In this document: in pieces, positions 42,143 to 50,732 of the stretch
Numbering within the stretch: position 1 is the stretch's first letter
Layout of the letters: each line of letters starts with the position of its first letter
Source: an uncultured Alphaproteobacteria bacterium
GTDB taxonomy: Bacteria > Pseudomonadota > Alphaproteobacteria > Caulobacterales > Caulobacteraceae
Assembly (NCBI GenBank): GCA_903909375.1
Contig: CAIVVM010000048.1
Span: 1-64,000, forward strand
Length of the DNA stretch: 64,000 bases
Direction: 5' to 3'
The notes under the pieces: generated by a model
What the model saw: only the letters and a program-made list of their open reading frames with translations
The model's database searches: none
Told to the model about the DNA's origin: nothing
Translations under genes and position numbers: made by a program

Positions 42143-42511
42143 CTAGTAGACGTTTGAAACCGCGCTGCGGCCCGCGTCACCGCGGCGTAGACGCGCGGCC
42201 GTGGCGCCCAGGGCCAGGGACGACGCACGCGCCTCATCCATCAAGGCATGTCCCTTGACCAAGGCGTCGGTGACCAGGGCCTGCCCCCTGACCTTGGCAT
42301 CTTTGAGGATCGGGCTCGCCGCCTCTGTGATGCGCACGCGGTTGCGCCAGGCCAGGATGCCAGCCACGCCCAGAAGCAGCGCACCGGCCAAAAGCAGCGG
42401 GCTTCGTGGCGCATATCGCAGCGCCGGAGCCATCAGTGCCCGCGCATGCTGCAGCCGGCCGCGTGCAAGCGGCAGGCGATAGCGTTCGAGGGTGTGCGGA
42501 TTGTCAGTCAT
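42143..42511 (-). CDS. Small membrane-anchored protein, unknown function
   Basis: This 122-residue protein has one transmembrane helix near residues 35-55 (RSPLLLAGALLLGVAGILAWRN) with a basic N-terminal side and an Ala-rich helical C-terminal half (ILKDAKVRGQALVTDALVKGHALMDEARA). I do not recognise a named family. It lies between fliI and ctrA and is divergent from ctrA, so the ctrA promoter region may serve both. Confidence 0.68.
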   Translation of the reverse strand: MTDNPHTLERYRLPLARGRLQHARALMAPALRYAPRSPLLLAGALLLGVAGILAWRNRVRITEAASPILKDAKVRGQALVTDALVKGHALMDEARASSLALGATAARLRRGDAGRSAVSNVY

Positions 42512-42602
42512 GGGTGATCTCCGGCCTGAACTGCCATTCCAGAACCCGCCTCAGCGCATCGGGTTCCGCCCTCCCGTTCGACACGTCTGTCCAATCACAA
42601 AA

Positions 42603-42752
42603 GATTCAACACCGACCGACACCAGCGCCCGGTCAATCCGCCTTGTTACCGAATCCGAAATCAGATTAACGATTCAGCGCGAGGGGCGTTCACCATTAAC
42701 CAGTCTTAAAGAACGACCGGGGCAGGTTAACGTAATGGGCGTGGGCGGATTC
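42603..42752 (+). promoter_or_regulatory. ctrA promoter region with GANTC and TTAA sites
   Basis: Four GANTC (CcrM methylation) sites occur in 150 bp: 42603-42607, 42651-42655, 42671-42675 and 42748-42752. TTAA(C) half-sites lie at 42666-42670, 42696-42700, 42706-42709 and 42727-42731. In Caulobacter, ctrA is controlled by the methylation state of a GANTC site and by CtrA feedback; this region has the same elements. Exact promoters were not resolved. Confidence 0.75.
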
Positions 42753-42794
42753 AGCAGAATTCGTCAGGAATGCGGGACGCGGTAGGAGAGCCGG

Positions 42795-43496
42795 ATGCGC
42801 GTATTGTTGATCGAGGATGATAGCGCCACAGCGCAAAGCATCGAGTTGATGCTGAAATCTGAAGGTTTCAATGTCTATACGACGGACCTCGGTGAGGAAG
42901 GCGTCGATCTGGGCAAGATTTACGACTACGATCTGATCCTTCTGGACCTTAACCTGCCTGATATGAGCGGCATGGATGTTCTGCGCACGCTGCGCGTCGG
43001 CAAGATCAATACGCCGATCATGATCCTGTCCGGCACGGCGGAGATCGAGACCAAGGTAAAGACATTCTCCGGCGGCGCCGACGACTACATGACCAAGCCG
43101 TTCCACAAGGACGAGCTGGTGGCCCGCATTCACGCGGTGGTGCGTCGTTCCAAGGGCCACGCCCAGTCGGTCATCAGGACCGGCGACATCCTGGTGAACC
43201 TCGACGCCAAGACCGTGGAAGTGAGCGGCCTGCGCGTTCACCTCACCGGCAAGGAATATCAGATGCTGGAGCTGCTTTCGCTCCGCAAGGGTACGACCTT
43301 GACCAAGGAAATGTTCCTGAACCACCTCTATGGCGGCATGGACGAGCCCGAACTGAAGATCATCGACGTGTTCATCTGCAAGCTTCGCAAAAAGCTGGCG
43401 GCCGCCGCCGATGGCAAGCATCACATCGAGACGGTCTGGGGGCGCGGCTATGTGCTGCGCGACCCGCAGGAGGCCATGGAGACTGTCGCCGCCTGA
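42795..43496 (+). CDS. ctrA: Cell-cycle master regulator CtrA
   Basis: This 233-residue OmpR-class response regulator has the receiver acid pocket IEDD (residues 6-9), phosphoacceptor Asp51 in [13 protein letters not shown], and the switch Lys in [20 protein letters not shown]. The C-terminal winged helix ([33 protein letters not shown]) binds TTAA-N7-TTAA. It ends in Ala-Ala, the usual ClpXP degron. CtrA represses replication initiation and activates division and flagellar genes, including the boxed fliF promoter in this window. A strong terminator follows. Confidence 0.97.
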   Translation: MRVLLIEDDSATAQSIELMLKSEGFNVYTTDLGEEGVDLGKIYDYDLILLDLNLPDMSGMDVLRTLRVGKINTPIMILSGTAEIETKVKTFSGGADDYMTKPFHKDELVARIHAVVRRSKGHAQSVIRTGDILVNLDAKTVEVSGLRVHLTGKEYQMLELLSLRKGTTLTKEMFLNHLYGGMDEPELKIIDVFICKLRKKLAAAADGKHHIETVWGRGYVLRDPQEAMETVAA

Positions 43497-43522
43497 TCCG
43501 CAGCGACCCTGCCTGGATTGAG

Positions 43523-43548
43523 ACGCCCGCCCTACCGGCGGGCGTTTT
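43523..43548 (+). terminator. Rho-independent terminator of ctrA
   Basis: ACGCCCGCC (43523-43531), a 5-nt loop and GGCGGGCGT (43537-43545) form a perfect 9-bp stem followed by a T run. Confidence 0.92.
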
Positions 43549-43605
43549 CGTTTGGGCCGGGGTAGTCTAGCCTGTCGTTCCGGAGCGTTTGGGGGGCGCG
43601 AGACA

Positions 43606-45990
43606 ATGAGAGCGTTTCTGGCCCTGATGCTGGCGTTGATCGCAGGCGCGTGGATTGCCTACTCCAGTCAGAAGTTGCCGGACACGGTCCCGGCGAGCGC
43701 GGCGGCAACGGACTTCTCTGCGGACCGCGCCTTCGTTGATATTCAGCAGTTGGCCTCTGCGCCGCATCCCGTCGGCACAGCCGCGAACGCCCGGGTCCGC
43801 GATGAGCTCCTGCAGCGGATGGCGCAGTTGGGTCTATCGCCGCAGGTCCGCCCGGGCATAGGGGCCAGGGGGTTCCGCCAGGCGCCGCAGCTGGTCGCCT
43901 CGGGATATGTCGAGAACGTCGTGGGCGTGTTGCCGGGGCGCGACCGCACCGCGCCGGCGCTGGCCCTGATGGCGCACTACGACAGCGTTCCAGCCTCGCC
44001 GGGCGCGGCCGACGATATCATGGGCGTGGCGACCATCCTGGAGACCGTGCGCGCCATAAAGGCCAAGGGTGTTCCGGCCCGTGACATTGTGGTGCTGATC
44101 ACCGACGGCGAGGAAGCCGGACTGCTGGGCGCCAATCACTTCTTCCGGCGAGATCCGCTCGCCCGGCGACTTGGGCTCGTCATCAATGTGGAAGCGCGCG
44201 GCAGCAGCGGCCGGGTCCAGATGTTCCAGACCAGTCCTGAAAACGGCGGCCTGATCGAGCTCTACCAGCGCACGGCCGTTCGCCCAGCCTCATCCTCCCT
44301 GGCCGTACTGGTGTATGAAAACCTGCCCAACGATACGGACCTGACAGAGACCCTCGGGGTGAATATCCCCGGTCTGAACTACGCAATCATCGGTAGCCAG
44401 TTCGATTACCACAGCCCCACCGCCACGCCGAGCAACCTCGACCGCGGGTCCCTGCAGGATATGGGAACCCAGGTGCTGGCCGCTACCGCCGAGGCGGCCT
44501 TCGCCAGCCGCCTGCCTGACAAGGCGCCCTCGGTGATTTACGCCAATCTGTTTGGCGACATTGTCCTGGCCTACCCCATCTGGTTCGGCTGGATCCTGAT
44601 CGGCGCCATCGTCGTCTTGATGGCGTTTGCCGTTCGGTGGGCGCGCCATGACGGAGCCTTTCCGGTCACCGATATTCTGCGAGGCGCAGGCGGATTGCTC
44701 TTTGCGACGCTGTCAACGTTGGCGGTGTTGCAGTTTGCGCGACGGCTGACCGGAGCCGAGTTTGGCTATCTGGAACAACGCGTACTGCTGGCGCAGGAGC
44801 TGCGTTGGGAATGGGCCGTCGCGCTGATCGTACTGGGGGCGGTGTTGCTGGCGGTGGCTGCCATGAATGCGTCCCGTCGCTGGCTGGCGATCCTGCCGTT
44901 GCTGGCCGGGCTGGGCTGCTCGGTGCTTGGCGGATTCGATATAGTTGGCGCGGTCAGTGGCGGTCTCGCGGCCCTGATCGGCCTGGTCAGCTATAGCCGA
45001 CCCGTTTCGCGCAAGGGCGCATGGGCAGGCGCGTTGCTGGTCGGCCTGCTATTGGCTGTGGCGATCCAGGTCTTTGCGCCTGGCGCGTCCTTCCTGCTGG
45101 TTTGGCCGTTGCTGGTCGCCGTTTTTGCAGCCGCCGTCACGGCGCTGGGGTCAAGGCTCAGTAGCCTCGCGCTGGCGATGTTGGCGGTCCTCGCCGCCGC
45201 AGGCCTCGGCTGGGTGGGTGGATTCGCCCACTTCATCTTCGTGGGGATGGACATGGCGGCCGTGTTCGCCCTGCCGGCCATGTTGCTCGCCATCATGATC
45301 TGGCCATTGGCCCAGCCTGAGGAAGGCGCACGTCTGGGCCTCTTGCCGGGCGCCGTTTTGCTGATCTCAGGACTGGCGGTCACGCTATCTGTACGGTCGA
45401 ATGACCCCTGGACCCCGCGCTATCCCGATATCGCCTACGTCGGCTACCAGATGGATCAGGACACCGGCCGCGCCTGGCGTTTCAGCCCGGCGCGAGATCA
45501 TGGGAGCTGGGTCCAGAGCGTCCTTGGCGCCGACGGCGGGACGGTCGCTCGCCTGGACCATTGGGCGTGGCCGCAGACGATGCTGGCGGCCCCGGCGCCG
45601 CCTGTGCCCGAGCCCCCACCCCTGATCGCTCTGCAGCGTGGTCCAGGCGAGGTCCTGAACCTGGGCGCAATCGCACCCTCTGGCGCCCGTACGCTGGTGC
45701 TGCGGATACGCTCGACCGTCCCTGGCGCCATCGTGGCGATTGGTGACGTACCGGTCTCGATCCCCCTCACGCCCGGGAAATGGTCACGTGTCTCCTGGGC
45801 CACGGCCGCGCGACCACTGGACCTGAAGATCAAGGCCGCGGGTTCCGGGCGCATGGACGTGCGCTATGCGGTGACCCTGCCGCGCTGGCCCGCCGGGGTT
45901 GCGCCGCTGCCTGCGCGCCCGACCGACCTCATGGTCTGGGACAACTCCGACTCCACCTTCCTGGCGGGAACCCGCGCCTTTACTTGGTGA
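43606..45990 (+). CDS. M28-family metallopeptidase with multi-span membrane domain
   Basis: This 794-residue protein has an N-terminal signal/anchor, then an M28 aminopeptidase domain (about 40-300) with zinc ligands in MAHYDSVPASPGAADD (His, Asp), the DGEEAGLLGA glutamate pair, an Asp/Glu in NVEARG and the final His in FDYHSPTATPSN. About eight transmembrane helices follow (310-600), then a periplasmic beta domain. This matches the architecture of Fxna-like M28 membrane peptidases. The ATG at 43606 starts the anchor; the upstream frame start at 43552 is inside the terminator spacer. Confidence 0.86.
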   Translation: MRAFLALMLALIAGAWIAYSSQKLPDTVPASAAATDFSADRAFVDIQQLASAPHPVGTAANARVRDELLQRMAQLGLSPQVRPGIGARGFRQAPQLVASGYVENVVGVLPGRDRTAPALALMAHYDSVPASPGAADDIMGVATILETVRAIKAKGVPARDIVVLITDGEEAGLLGANHFFRRDPLARRLGLVINVEARGSSGRVQMFQTSPENGGLIELYQRTAVRPASSSLAVLVYENLPNDTDLTETLGVNIPGLNYAIIGSQFDYHSPTATPSNLDRGSLQDMGTQVLAATAEAAFASRLPDKAPSVIYANLFGDIVLAYPIWFGWILIGAIVVLMAFAVRWARHDGAFPVTDILRGAGGLLFATLSTLAVLQFARRLTGAEFGYLEQRVLLAQELRWEWAVALIVLGAVLLAVAAMNASRRWLAILPLLAGLGCSVLGGFDIVGAVSGGLAALIGLVSYSRPVSRKGAWAGALLVGLLLAVAIQVFAPGASFLLVWPLLVAVFAAAVTALGSRLSSLALAMLAVLAAAGLGWVGGFAHFIFVGMDMAAVFALPAMLLAIMIWPLAQPEEGARLGLLPGAVLLISGLAVTLSVRSNDPWTPRYPDIAYVGYQMDQDTGRAWRFSPARDHGSWVQSVLGADGGTVARLDHWAWPQTMLAAPAPPVPEPPPLIALQRGPGEVLNLGAIAPSGARTLVLRIRSTVPGAIVAIGDVPVSIPLTPGKWSRVSWATAARPLDLKIKAAGSGRMDVRYAVTLPRWPAGVAPLPARPTDLMVWDNSDSTFLAGTRAFTW

Positions 45991-46019
45991 AGTCCGTGCA
46001 TGCGGCTATTCAAAACGAC

Positions 46020-46382
46020 ATGAGCGACGTCACCATCTATCACAATCCGAGCTGCGGAACCTCGCGCAACACCCTGGCGCTGCTGCGCGAGCATGGCGTG
46101 GAGCCTGTCGTGGTTGAGTACCTGAAGACCGGTTGGACCAAGGCGCAGCTTCGGGACCTGCTGGCCCGCATGGGCGTCTCCGCCCGGGATATCCTGCGCG
46201 TTCGGGGCACCGAGGCCGAAACCCTGGGCCTGACCCGACCTGGCGTGAGCGATGAGGTCCTGATCGCCGCCATGCTGGCAGACCCGAAGTTGGTCGAACG
46301 GCCGATCGTGGTATCGCCGAGGGGCGTCGCCCTCTGCCGGCCTGCGGATCGCGCCCTGGACCTGCTCCCGGCGACGCAATGA
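46020..46382 (+). CDS. arsC: ArsC-type glutaredoxin-linked reductase
   Basis: This 120-residue protein is very close to the plasmid-type arsenate reductase family: TIYHNPSCGTSRNTLALL gives HX3CX3R with Cys12, and the three later arginines (RVRGTE, ERPIVV, SPRGVALCRP) that bind the oxyanion are present. No arsR, arsB or acr3 is nearby, so an arsenic role is plausible but not supported by context; the related YfgD proteins have other roles. I chose the ATG at 46020. It follows the M28 gene after 29 bp. Confidence 0.85.
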   Translation: MSDVTIYHNPSCGTSRNTLALLREHGVEPVVVEYLKTGWTKAQLRDLLARMGVSARDILRVRGTEAETLGLTRPGVSDEVLIAAMLADPKLVERPIVVSPRGVALCRPADRALDLLPATQ

Positions 46383-46392
46383 CGGACCGGCT

Positions 46393-47217
46393 GTGAGCAA
46401 CCCGCCCGGCGAGACGCCCCGCGAACGGGCCGCCCGGATGATCCGCGATCGTGTCGCCGGCTGGGACGGCGTGCCGACCATTGAACAACTGAACGGGATC
46501 CTGCGGCTTACCGCCATGTGGCGGTCCATTGCGCTGGCCCAGACCTTCATTGCCCACTCCGGTGGGACTACTGTGTCCGGCGGGCCATTCGCTGGGATGA
46601 AGTATGTCGATACGGCCACCGAAGGCGCGCTGATCGCGCGCCTGCTGGGGGTCTATGAATCAGAGCTGCATCCTTATTTCGAAGACTTCATCGCCGAAGG
46701 CCTCGACTGCGTGATCGATGTGGGGTGCGCCGAGGGCTACTACGCGGTGGGCCTGGCCCGGCGGATGCCCGGGACGACCATCTACGCCTTTGACATTCTG
46801 GAAACGGCCCGCGCTGCTTGCGCGGGCATGGCCGCGAACAATGGCGTCGCGGAGCGTGTGGTCATTGGCGGTGAATTGCGGCCCGAGGACTTCCAGCAAT
46901 TTGCCGGCCGGCGCGCACTGGTGCTGGTGGATGCCGAAGGCGCCGAGGTTGACATACTCGATCCGGCGCGGGGGCCCGCACTGGCGGGCATGAATATCAT
47001 CGTCGAAACCCACGACGTCTATCGGCCCGGGACGCTGGCCACCCTGATGGAGCGGTTTTCGCCCACCCACGAGATTCAGCGCGTGGATCAGGACTTCAAG
47101 GCCTATGAGCCGCCAGAGTGGGTCAAGGACCTGAACCACCTGGACCAACTGCTGACGGTCTGGGAATGGCGGCAGCGGCCGACGCCGTGGCTGGTGATGC
47201 GGCCGAAATCCCGTTGA
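46393..47217 (+). CDS. SAM-dependent methyltransferase, FkbM-like
   Basis: This 274-residue protein has the SAM motif CVIDVGCAEGYYAVGLARRMP near residue 115, YAFDILE as motif II, and the FkbM-like VLVDAEGAEVDILDP. The ~100 N-terminal residues are helical and not part of the methyltransferase core. The substrate is unknown. It starts with GTG 46393, 10 bp after the arsC-like gene, so the two may be co-transcribed. Confidence 0.77.
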   Translation: MSNPPGETPRERAARMIRDRVAGWDGVPTIEQLNGILRLTAMWRSIALAQTFIAHSGGTTVSGGPFAGMKYVDTATEGALIARLLGVYESELHPYFEDFIAEGLDCVIDVGCAEGYYAVGLARRMPGTTIYAFDILETARAACAGMAANNGVAERVVIGGELRPEDFQQFAGRRALVLVDAEGAEVDILDPARGPALAGMNIIVETHDVYRPGTLATLMERFSPTHEIQRVDQDFKAYEPPEWVKDLNHLDQLLTVWEWRQRPTPWLVMRPKSR

Positions 47218-47276
47218 GCACCAACGGTTTGACCTGGCTCAAGGCGTCGAACCCGGGGCCAGGGTTCACTCAGGTC

Positions 47277-47615
47277 ATGTTGTATTCGCAGAAACTCATG
47301 GGCCTGGTTCTGGGCGGCCTGCTTGGGGCCACGTCAGCATCTGTTTCGGCAGCGACACCTGATCGAGGGGAAACCCTGGTCCGTCGCCATTGCGGTGGCT
47401 GTCATGCGGTTTCCAGCACGGGAGATAGCCGTGTACCTGCCGCGCCCAGATTTCGCGAGTTGCACAAACGCTATGACCCGGAAGTCCTGGCGGAAGCGCT
47501 GGCCGAGGGCATCCTGACTGGCCACCCGTTGATGCCCGAGTTTCGGTTCGAGCCTGACGATGTGCAGGCGATCATTATCTATCTCAAATCACTGCAGACG
47601 AAGCAGGCAGGATAG
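47277..47615 (+). CDS. Small periplasmic c-type cytochrome
   Basis: This 112-residue class I cytochrome c has a signal peptide (1-26, SVSAAT) and one haem site RRHCGGCHAV (Cys39, Cys42, His43); Met86 in HPLMPEF is the likely distal ligand. It should carry electrons in the periplasm. I chose the ATG at 47277 because a normal signal peptide follows; the longer frame overlaps the methyltransferase gene. A hairpin terminator follows. Confidence 0.87.
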   Translation: MLYSQKLMGLVLGGLLGATSASVSAATPDRGETLVRRHCGGCHAVSSTGDSRVPAAPRFRELHKRYDPEVLAEALAEGILTGHPLMPEFRFEPDDVQAIIIYLKSLQTKQAG

Positions 47616-47627
47616 GCGCCAAAATGA

Positions 47628-47652
47628 AACGCCCGACCTGCGGCCGGGCGTT
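47628..47652 (-). terminator. Bidirectional terminator between cytochrome and Zn-dehydrogenase genes
   Basis: AACGCCCG (47628-47635) and CGGGCGTT (47645-47652) form a perfect 8-bp stem. On the minus strand it is followed by TTTCATTTT, so it is strongest for the dehydrogenase gene. Confidence 0.8.
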
Positions 47653-47677
47653 CCACAAACTCGATCAGGCCGTCGGA

Positions 47678-48757
47678 TCAGTCGAACACGATCACCGAGC
47701 GCGCCACGGCGCCGGTTTTCATTTCCTCGAAGGCCTCATTCACCTGGTCCAGTCGGATGCGGCGCGAGATCATGTCGTCCAGGTGCAGCTTGCCGGCCAT
47801 GTAGGAGTCCACCAGGCGGGGCATGTCGACCGGGAAGCGGTTTGAGCCCATCAGCGAACCCTGGATGCGCTTTTCGCCCAGGAAGGCGGCGCCCATCAGG
47901 CTGATCATCTGGCCGACCGGGATCATGCCGATGATGTTGGCCGTGCCGCCACGGCGCAGCATGTTGAAGGACTGCTCGGCGGTGACAGACAGACCAATGG
48001 CCTCAAAGGAGTGCTGCACGCCGCCACCGGTGAGGTCCATGACCTCCTTCACGGCATCCGGACCTCCCATGACGAAATCGGTGGCGCCCATTGACTTGGC
48101 CAGGTTCTCCTTGCCCGGCGACATGTCGATGGCGATGATCCGGCCCGCGCCGGCGATCGCGGCGCCATTGATGGCGGCAAGACCCACGCCGCCACAGCCG
48201 ATAACCGCGACTGTGTCGCCAGGGCGAACGTTGGAGGTGTGAATCACCGCGCCAACCCCGGTCATGACGCCGCAGCCGATCAGCGCGGCTCGGTCCAGCG
48301 GCATATCCTTGCGGATCGCCACGCAGGCGTGCTCGTGGATCAGCATCTGCTCGGCGAAGGACGACAGGTTCAGATACTGCAGCATGGGTCCGGTCGGCGT
48401 GGACAGGCGCGGCTCGTCTTCCTTGCCGCGCTTGGTGTCGGACGAGACACAGAGGCTCATGCGGCCGGTCAGGCAGCTCTCGCAGTGGCCGCAGAAGGCC
48501 GATAGGCAGGTGATCACGTGGTCACCCACCTTGACAGTGCGCACTTCCGACCCGATCGCCTCGACGACGCCCGCGCTCTCGTGACCCAGCACGGCGGGCA
48601 GCGGATGGGGATACTTGCCCTCGATGAAATGAAGGTCCGAGTGGCAGACGCCGGCAGCCTTTGTGCGGATCAGCACTTCGTGCGGGCCGGGCTTGTTGAT
48701 CTGGACGTCTTCGATCTGGAGCGGCTTGCCGACTTCGCGCAGGACAGCAGCTTTCAT
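47678..48757 (-). CDS. Zinc-dependent alcohol dehydrogenase
   Basis: This 359-residue medium-chain enzyme has catalytic zinc ligands Cys38 (AGVCHSDLH), His in LGHESAG and a later Cys in GCGVMTG; the structural zinc cluster is CGHCESCLTGRMSLC. The NAD-binding motif is VIGCGGVGLAAI. It resembles the class III group and bacterial alcohol dehydrogenases linked to aromatic or aldehyde metabolism; the alcohol is not known. It is monocistronic with its own terminator. Confidence 0.9.
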   Translation of the reverse strand: MKAAVLREVGKPLQIEDVQINKPGPHEVLIRTKAAGVCHSDLHFIEGKYPHPLPAVLGHESAGVVEAIGSEVRTVKVGDHVITCLSAFCGHCESCLTGRMSLCVSSDTKRGKEDEPRLSTPTGPMLQYLNLSSFAEQMLIHEHACVAIRKDMPLDRAALIGCGVMTGVGAVIHTSNVRPGDTVAVIGCGGVGLAAINGAAIAGAGRIIAIDMSPGKENLAKSMGATDFVMGGPDAVKEVMDLTGGGVQHSFEAIGLSVTAEQSFNMLRRGGTANIIGMIPVGQMISLMGAAFLGEKRIQGSLMGSNRFPVDMPRLVDSYMAGKLHLDDMISRRIRLDQVNEAFEEMKTGAVARSVIVFD

Positions 48758-48877
48758 GGCGTTTCCCCTTGGTCTTCGTGAGTTGTACTGAATTCTTATC
48801 GCCGTTCAGATAGCGGAGGAAAGCCCTTATCGGCGAAACGGGTCGACATCGTCGCCGTGCCCTTCCATCTAGGCGTC

Positions 48878-50083
48878 ATGGAAGCCCCTTCTCCCACGAA
48901 GACCGCCACGGCCTTTGAGGTCTTTTTGGCGTTTCTGATCCAGGGGCTGACGACTTTTGGCGGTCCGGCAGCGCACCTGGCATACTTCCACCGTGCGTTT
49001 GTCCAGAAGCGGGGATGGATCTCCGAGGCTGGCTTCGCCGACCTCGTGGCGCTCTGCCATCTATTGCCGGGTCCCGCGTCCAGCCAGGTCGGCATGGCCA
49101 TCGGCCTTCGACAGGCTGGCGTCGCCGGAGCGCTGGCCGCGATGGCGGGCTTCACCCTGCCGGCGGCCAGCCTGATGATCGCGCTGGCGGTGTTTCTGCC
49201 TGACATTACCCGACATATTGGCGACGGCTGGATGCACGGGCTGATGATCGCCGTGGCCGCCGTCGTGATTCAGGCCGTGGCGCAGATGGCCCGGACCCTG
49301 GCTGTAGGTCCGGTGCGTGCAGGCCTGGCCATCGGTGCGTGTCTGGGCCTGATCGTCGCCACCGGTCCCCTTGCCCAGATTTGCGTTCTGCTCGGGGGCG
49401 GGCTGGCGGGACTGTGGCTATTGAGAGAACCCACCGAAGTCGGCGCCGGAGGCTCCGATAAGCCCGGGCCCGAGGCCGGCGGCAGCGCCATCGCGCTGGG
49501 CCTTTTCGCCGTTTTGCTGATCGGATTGCCTGTCCTGGCCAGCGTCCTGGCCAATCCTGGACTTGGGCTGGCGAGCGTATTCTACCGGGTGGGCTCGCTG
49601 ACGTTCGGCGGCGATCACCTCATACTGCCGCTACTGGAGCGGGAGGCTGTGGGGCGCGGATGGCTGAACACCGAAGCCTTCCTTTCCGGATATGGCGTGA
49701 TGCAGGCCTTGCCTGGGCCTCTGTTCAGCTTTGCGGGCTTTGTCGGCGCTGCCCAGGGCTACGGGCCAGGCGGCGCTGTGGGCGGCGTGATCGCCCTGTT
49801 CGCCACGTTCCTGCCCGGCCTGCTGCTGGTGGTGGGCGCGCTCCCTTACTGGGAGCGGATTCGCGCACAGGCCTGGGCGCGGGCGCTGTCGGCAGGGGTA
49901 GGCGCTGCGGTTGTCGGCGTGCTGGCTGCGACGCTCTGGGATCCGGTTCTGATGACGGCTGTCAGACGTCCCGCCGACTGGGCATTGGTAGCCGCTGCCT
50001 ATGTGTTTCTGGCCATTGCGAAGCTGCCACCGTGGCTGGTGGTGATCGGATTCGCCGCGGCCACGGCGTTCTTCCTTCCGTAG
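48878..50083 (+). CDS. ChrA-type chromate/anion transporter, full length (second)
   Basis: This 401-residue CHR protein has two halves: FLAFLIQGLTTFGGPAAHLAYF with CHLLPGPASSQ, and VGSLTFGGDHLILPLLEREA with QALPGPLFSFAGFVG. The conserved FGGP and PGP motifs are present. It is shorter than the first CHR protein in this window and belongs to a different branch, being closer to classical ChrA. The ATG at 48878 starts at the usual place; a GTG at 48857 is possible. No chrB regulator is adjacent. Confidence 0.87.
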   Translation: MEAPSPTKTATAFEVFLAFLIQGLTTFGGPAAHLAYFHRAFVQKRGWISEAGFADLVALCHLLPGPASSQVGMAIGLRQAGVAGALAAMAGFTLPAASLMIALAVFLPDITRHIGDGWMHGLMIAVAAVVIQAVAQMARTLAVGPVRAGLAIGACLGLIVATGPLAQICVLLGGGLAGLWLLREPTEVGAGGSDKPGPEAGGSAIALGLFAVLLIGLPVLASVLANPGLGLASVFYRVGSLTFGGDHLILPLLEREAVGRGWLNTEAFLSGYGVMQALPGPLFSFAGFVGAAQGYGPGGAVGGVIALFATFLPGLLLVVGALPYWERIRAQAWARALSAGVGAAVVGVLAATLWDPVLMTAVRRPADWALVAAAYVFLAIAKLPPWLVVIGFAAATAFFLP

Positions 50084-50399
50084 CCAGGCCGAGATGCGCC
50101 AGCCATGGTGAGCGCCGGAGATAAAGCTGGTGCGGCGGACCACCTGCTCAGGATGGTCAGCCATGGTCGGCGCATGTTCGGTGTGACCGCGAGTGGCCGC
50201 ATCGATGGCGGCCCATCCCGTCGCCGGCAAACCCTTGGGTCGTCTCCGCGCCGCCGCGATCTTCTGTTGTGGGCAGGCTGAACTGCGGTCAGTAACGAAC
50301 GGTTCAAGACAAACGTTCGTTAGCGATTGGTCATGGTTTCGATAGATGGGTCGATTGTGTCGTCGGCGTCGCACCGGACCGTAACTGGGATCAAAAGGC
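50084..50399. other. 316-bp gap with one inverted repeat
   Basis: I see no gene here. AACGAACG (50294-50301) and CGTTCGTT (50314-50321) form a perfect 8-bp inverted repeat with a 12-nt spacer, resembling a TetR-type operator or a weak hairpin. The rest shows nothing I can name. Confidence 0.4.
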
Positions 50400-50621
50400 A
50401 TGGAACCGCTGAAGGGTTACGACGCCGCCTACGCCCTGCGCGGCTGGCGCGACGGGGGCAAACCTGATGCCCCGCGGGAGGTTGCGGCCCACAACCCCGA
50501 GACGTTGCGGACGCAGGTCGAGGCCTTCATGACAGAAGGCGGCCATGGCTACGTCGAACTGGCGGCGTGGAGCTTCGAACTCAACGACTGGGTCCGGATG
50601 GAGGCGTTCGGCAGGTCCTGA
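50400..50621 (+). CDS. Small hypothetical protein, 73 residues
   Basis: This short protein (MEPLKGYDAAYALRGWRDGG...) is soluble and has several Trp and Tyr residues (YVELAAWSFELNDWVRM). It has normal codon use but no recognised domain. The ATG at 50400 has only a weak ribosome site (GGGATC). It is likely a real small gene but its function is unknown. Confidence 0.55.
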   Translation: MEPLKGYDAAYALRGWRDGGKPDAPREVAAHNPETLRTQVEAFMTEGGHGYVELAAWSFELNDWVRMEAFGRS

Positions 50622-50732
50622 ACCGGACAGTATCCAGCCGGGTGAGCATAATGGACCGCAAAGGGTTGTTCCTCGGTCCGATGGATGCGGCTGGCGCGAC
50701 GGGCGCCAGCGCCGCCGAGCGCGGAACCGTGC

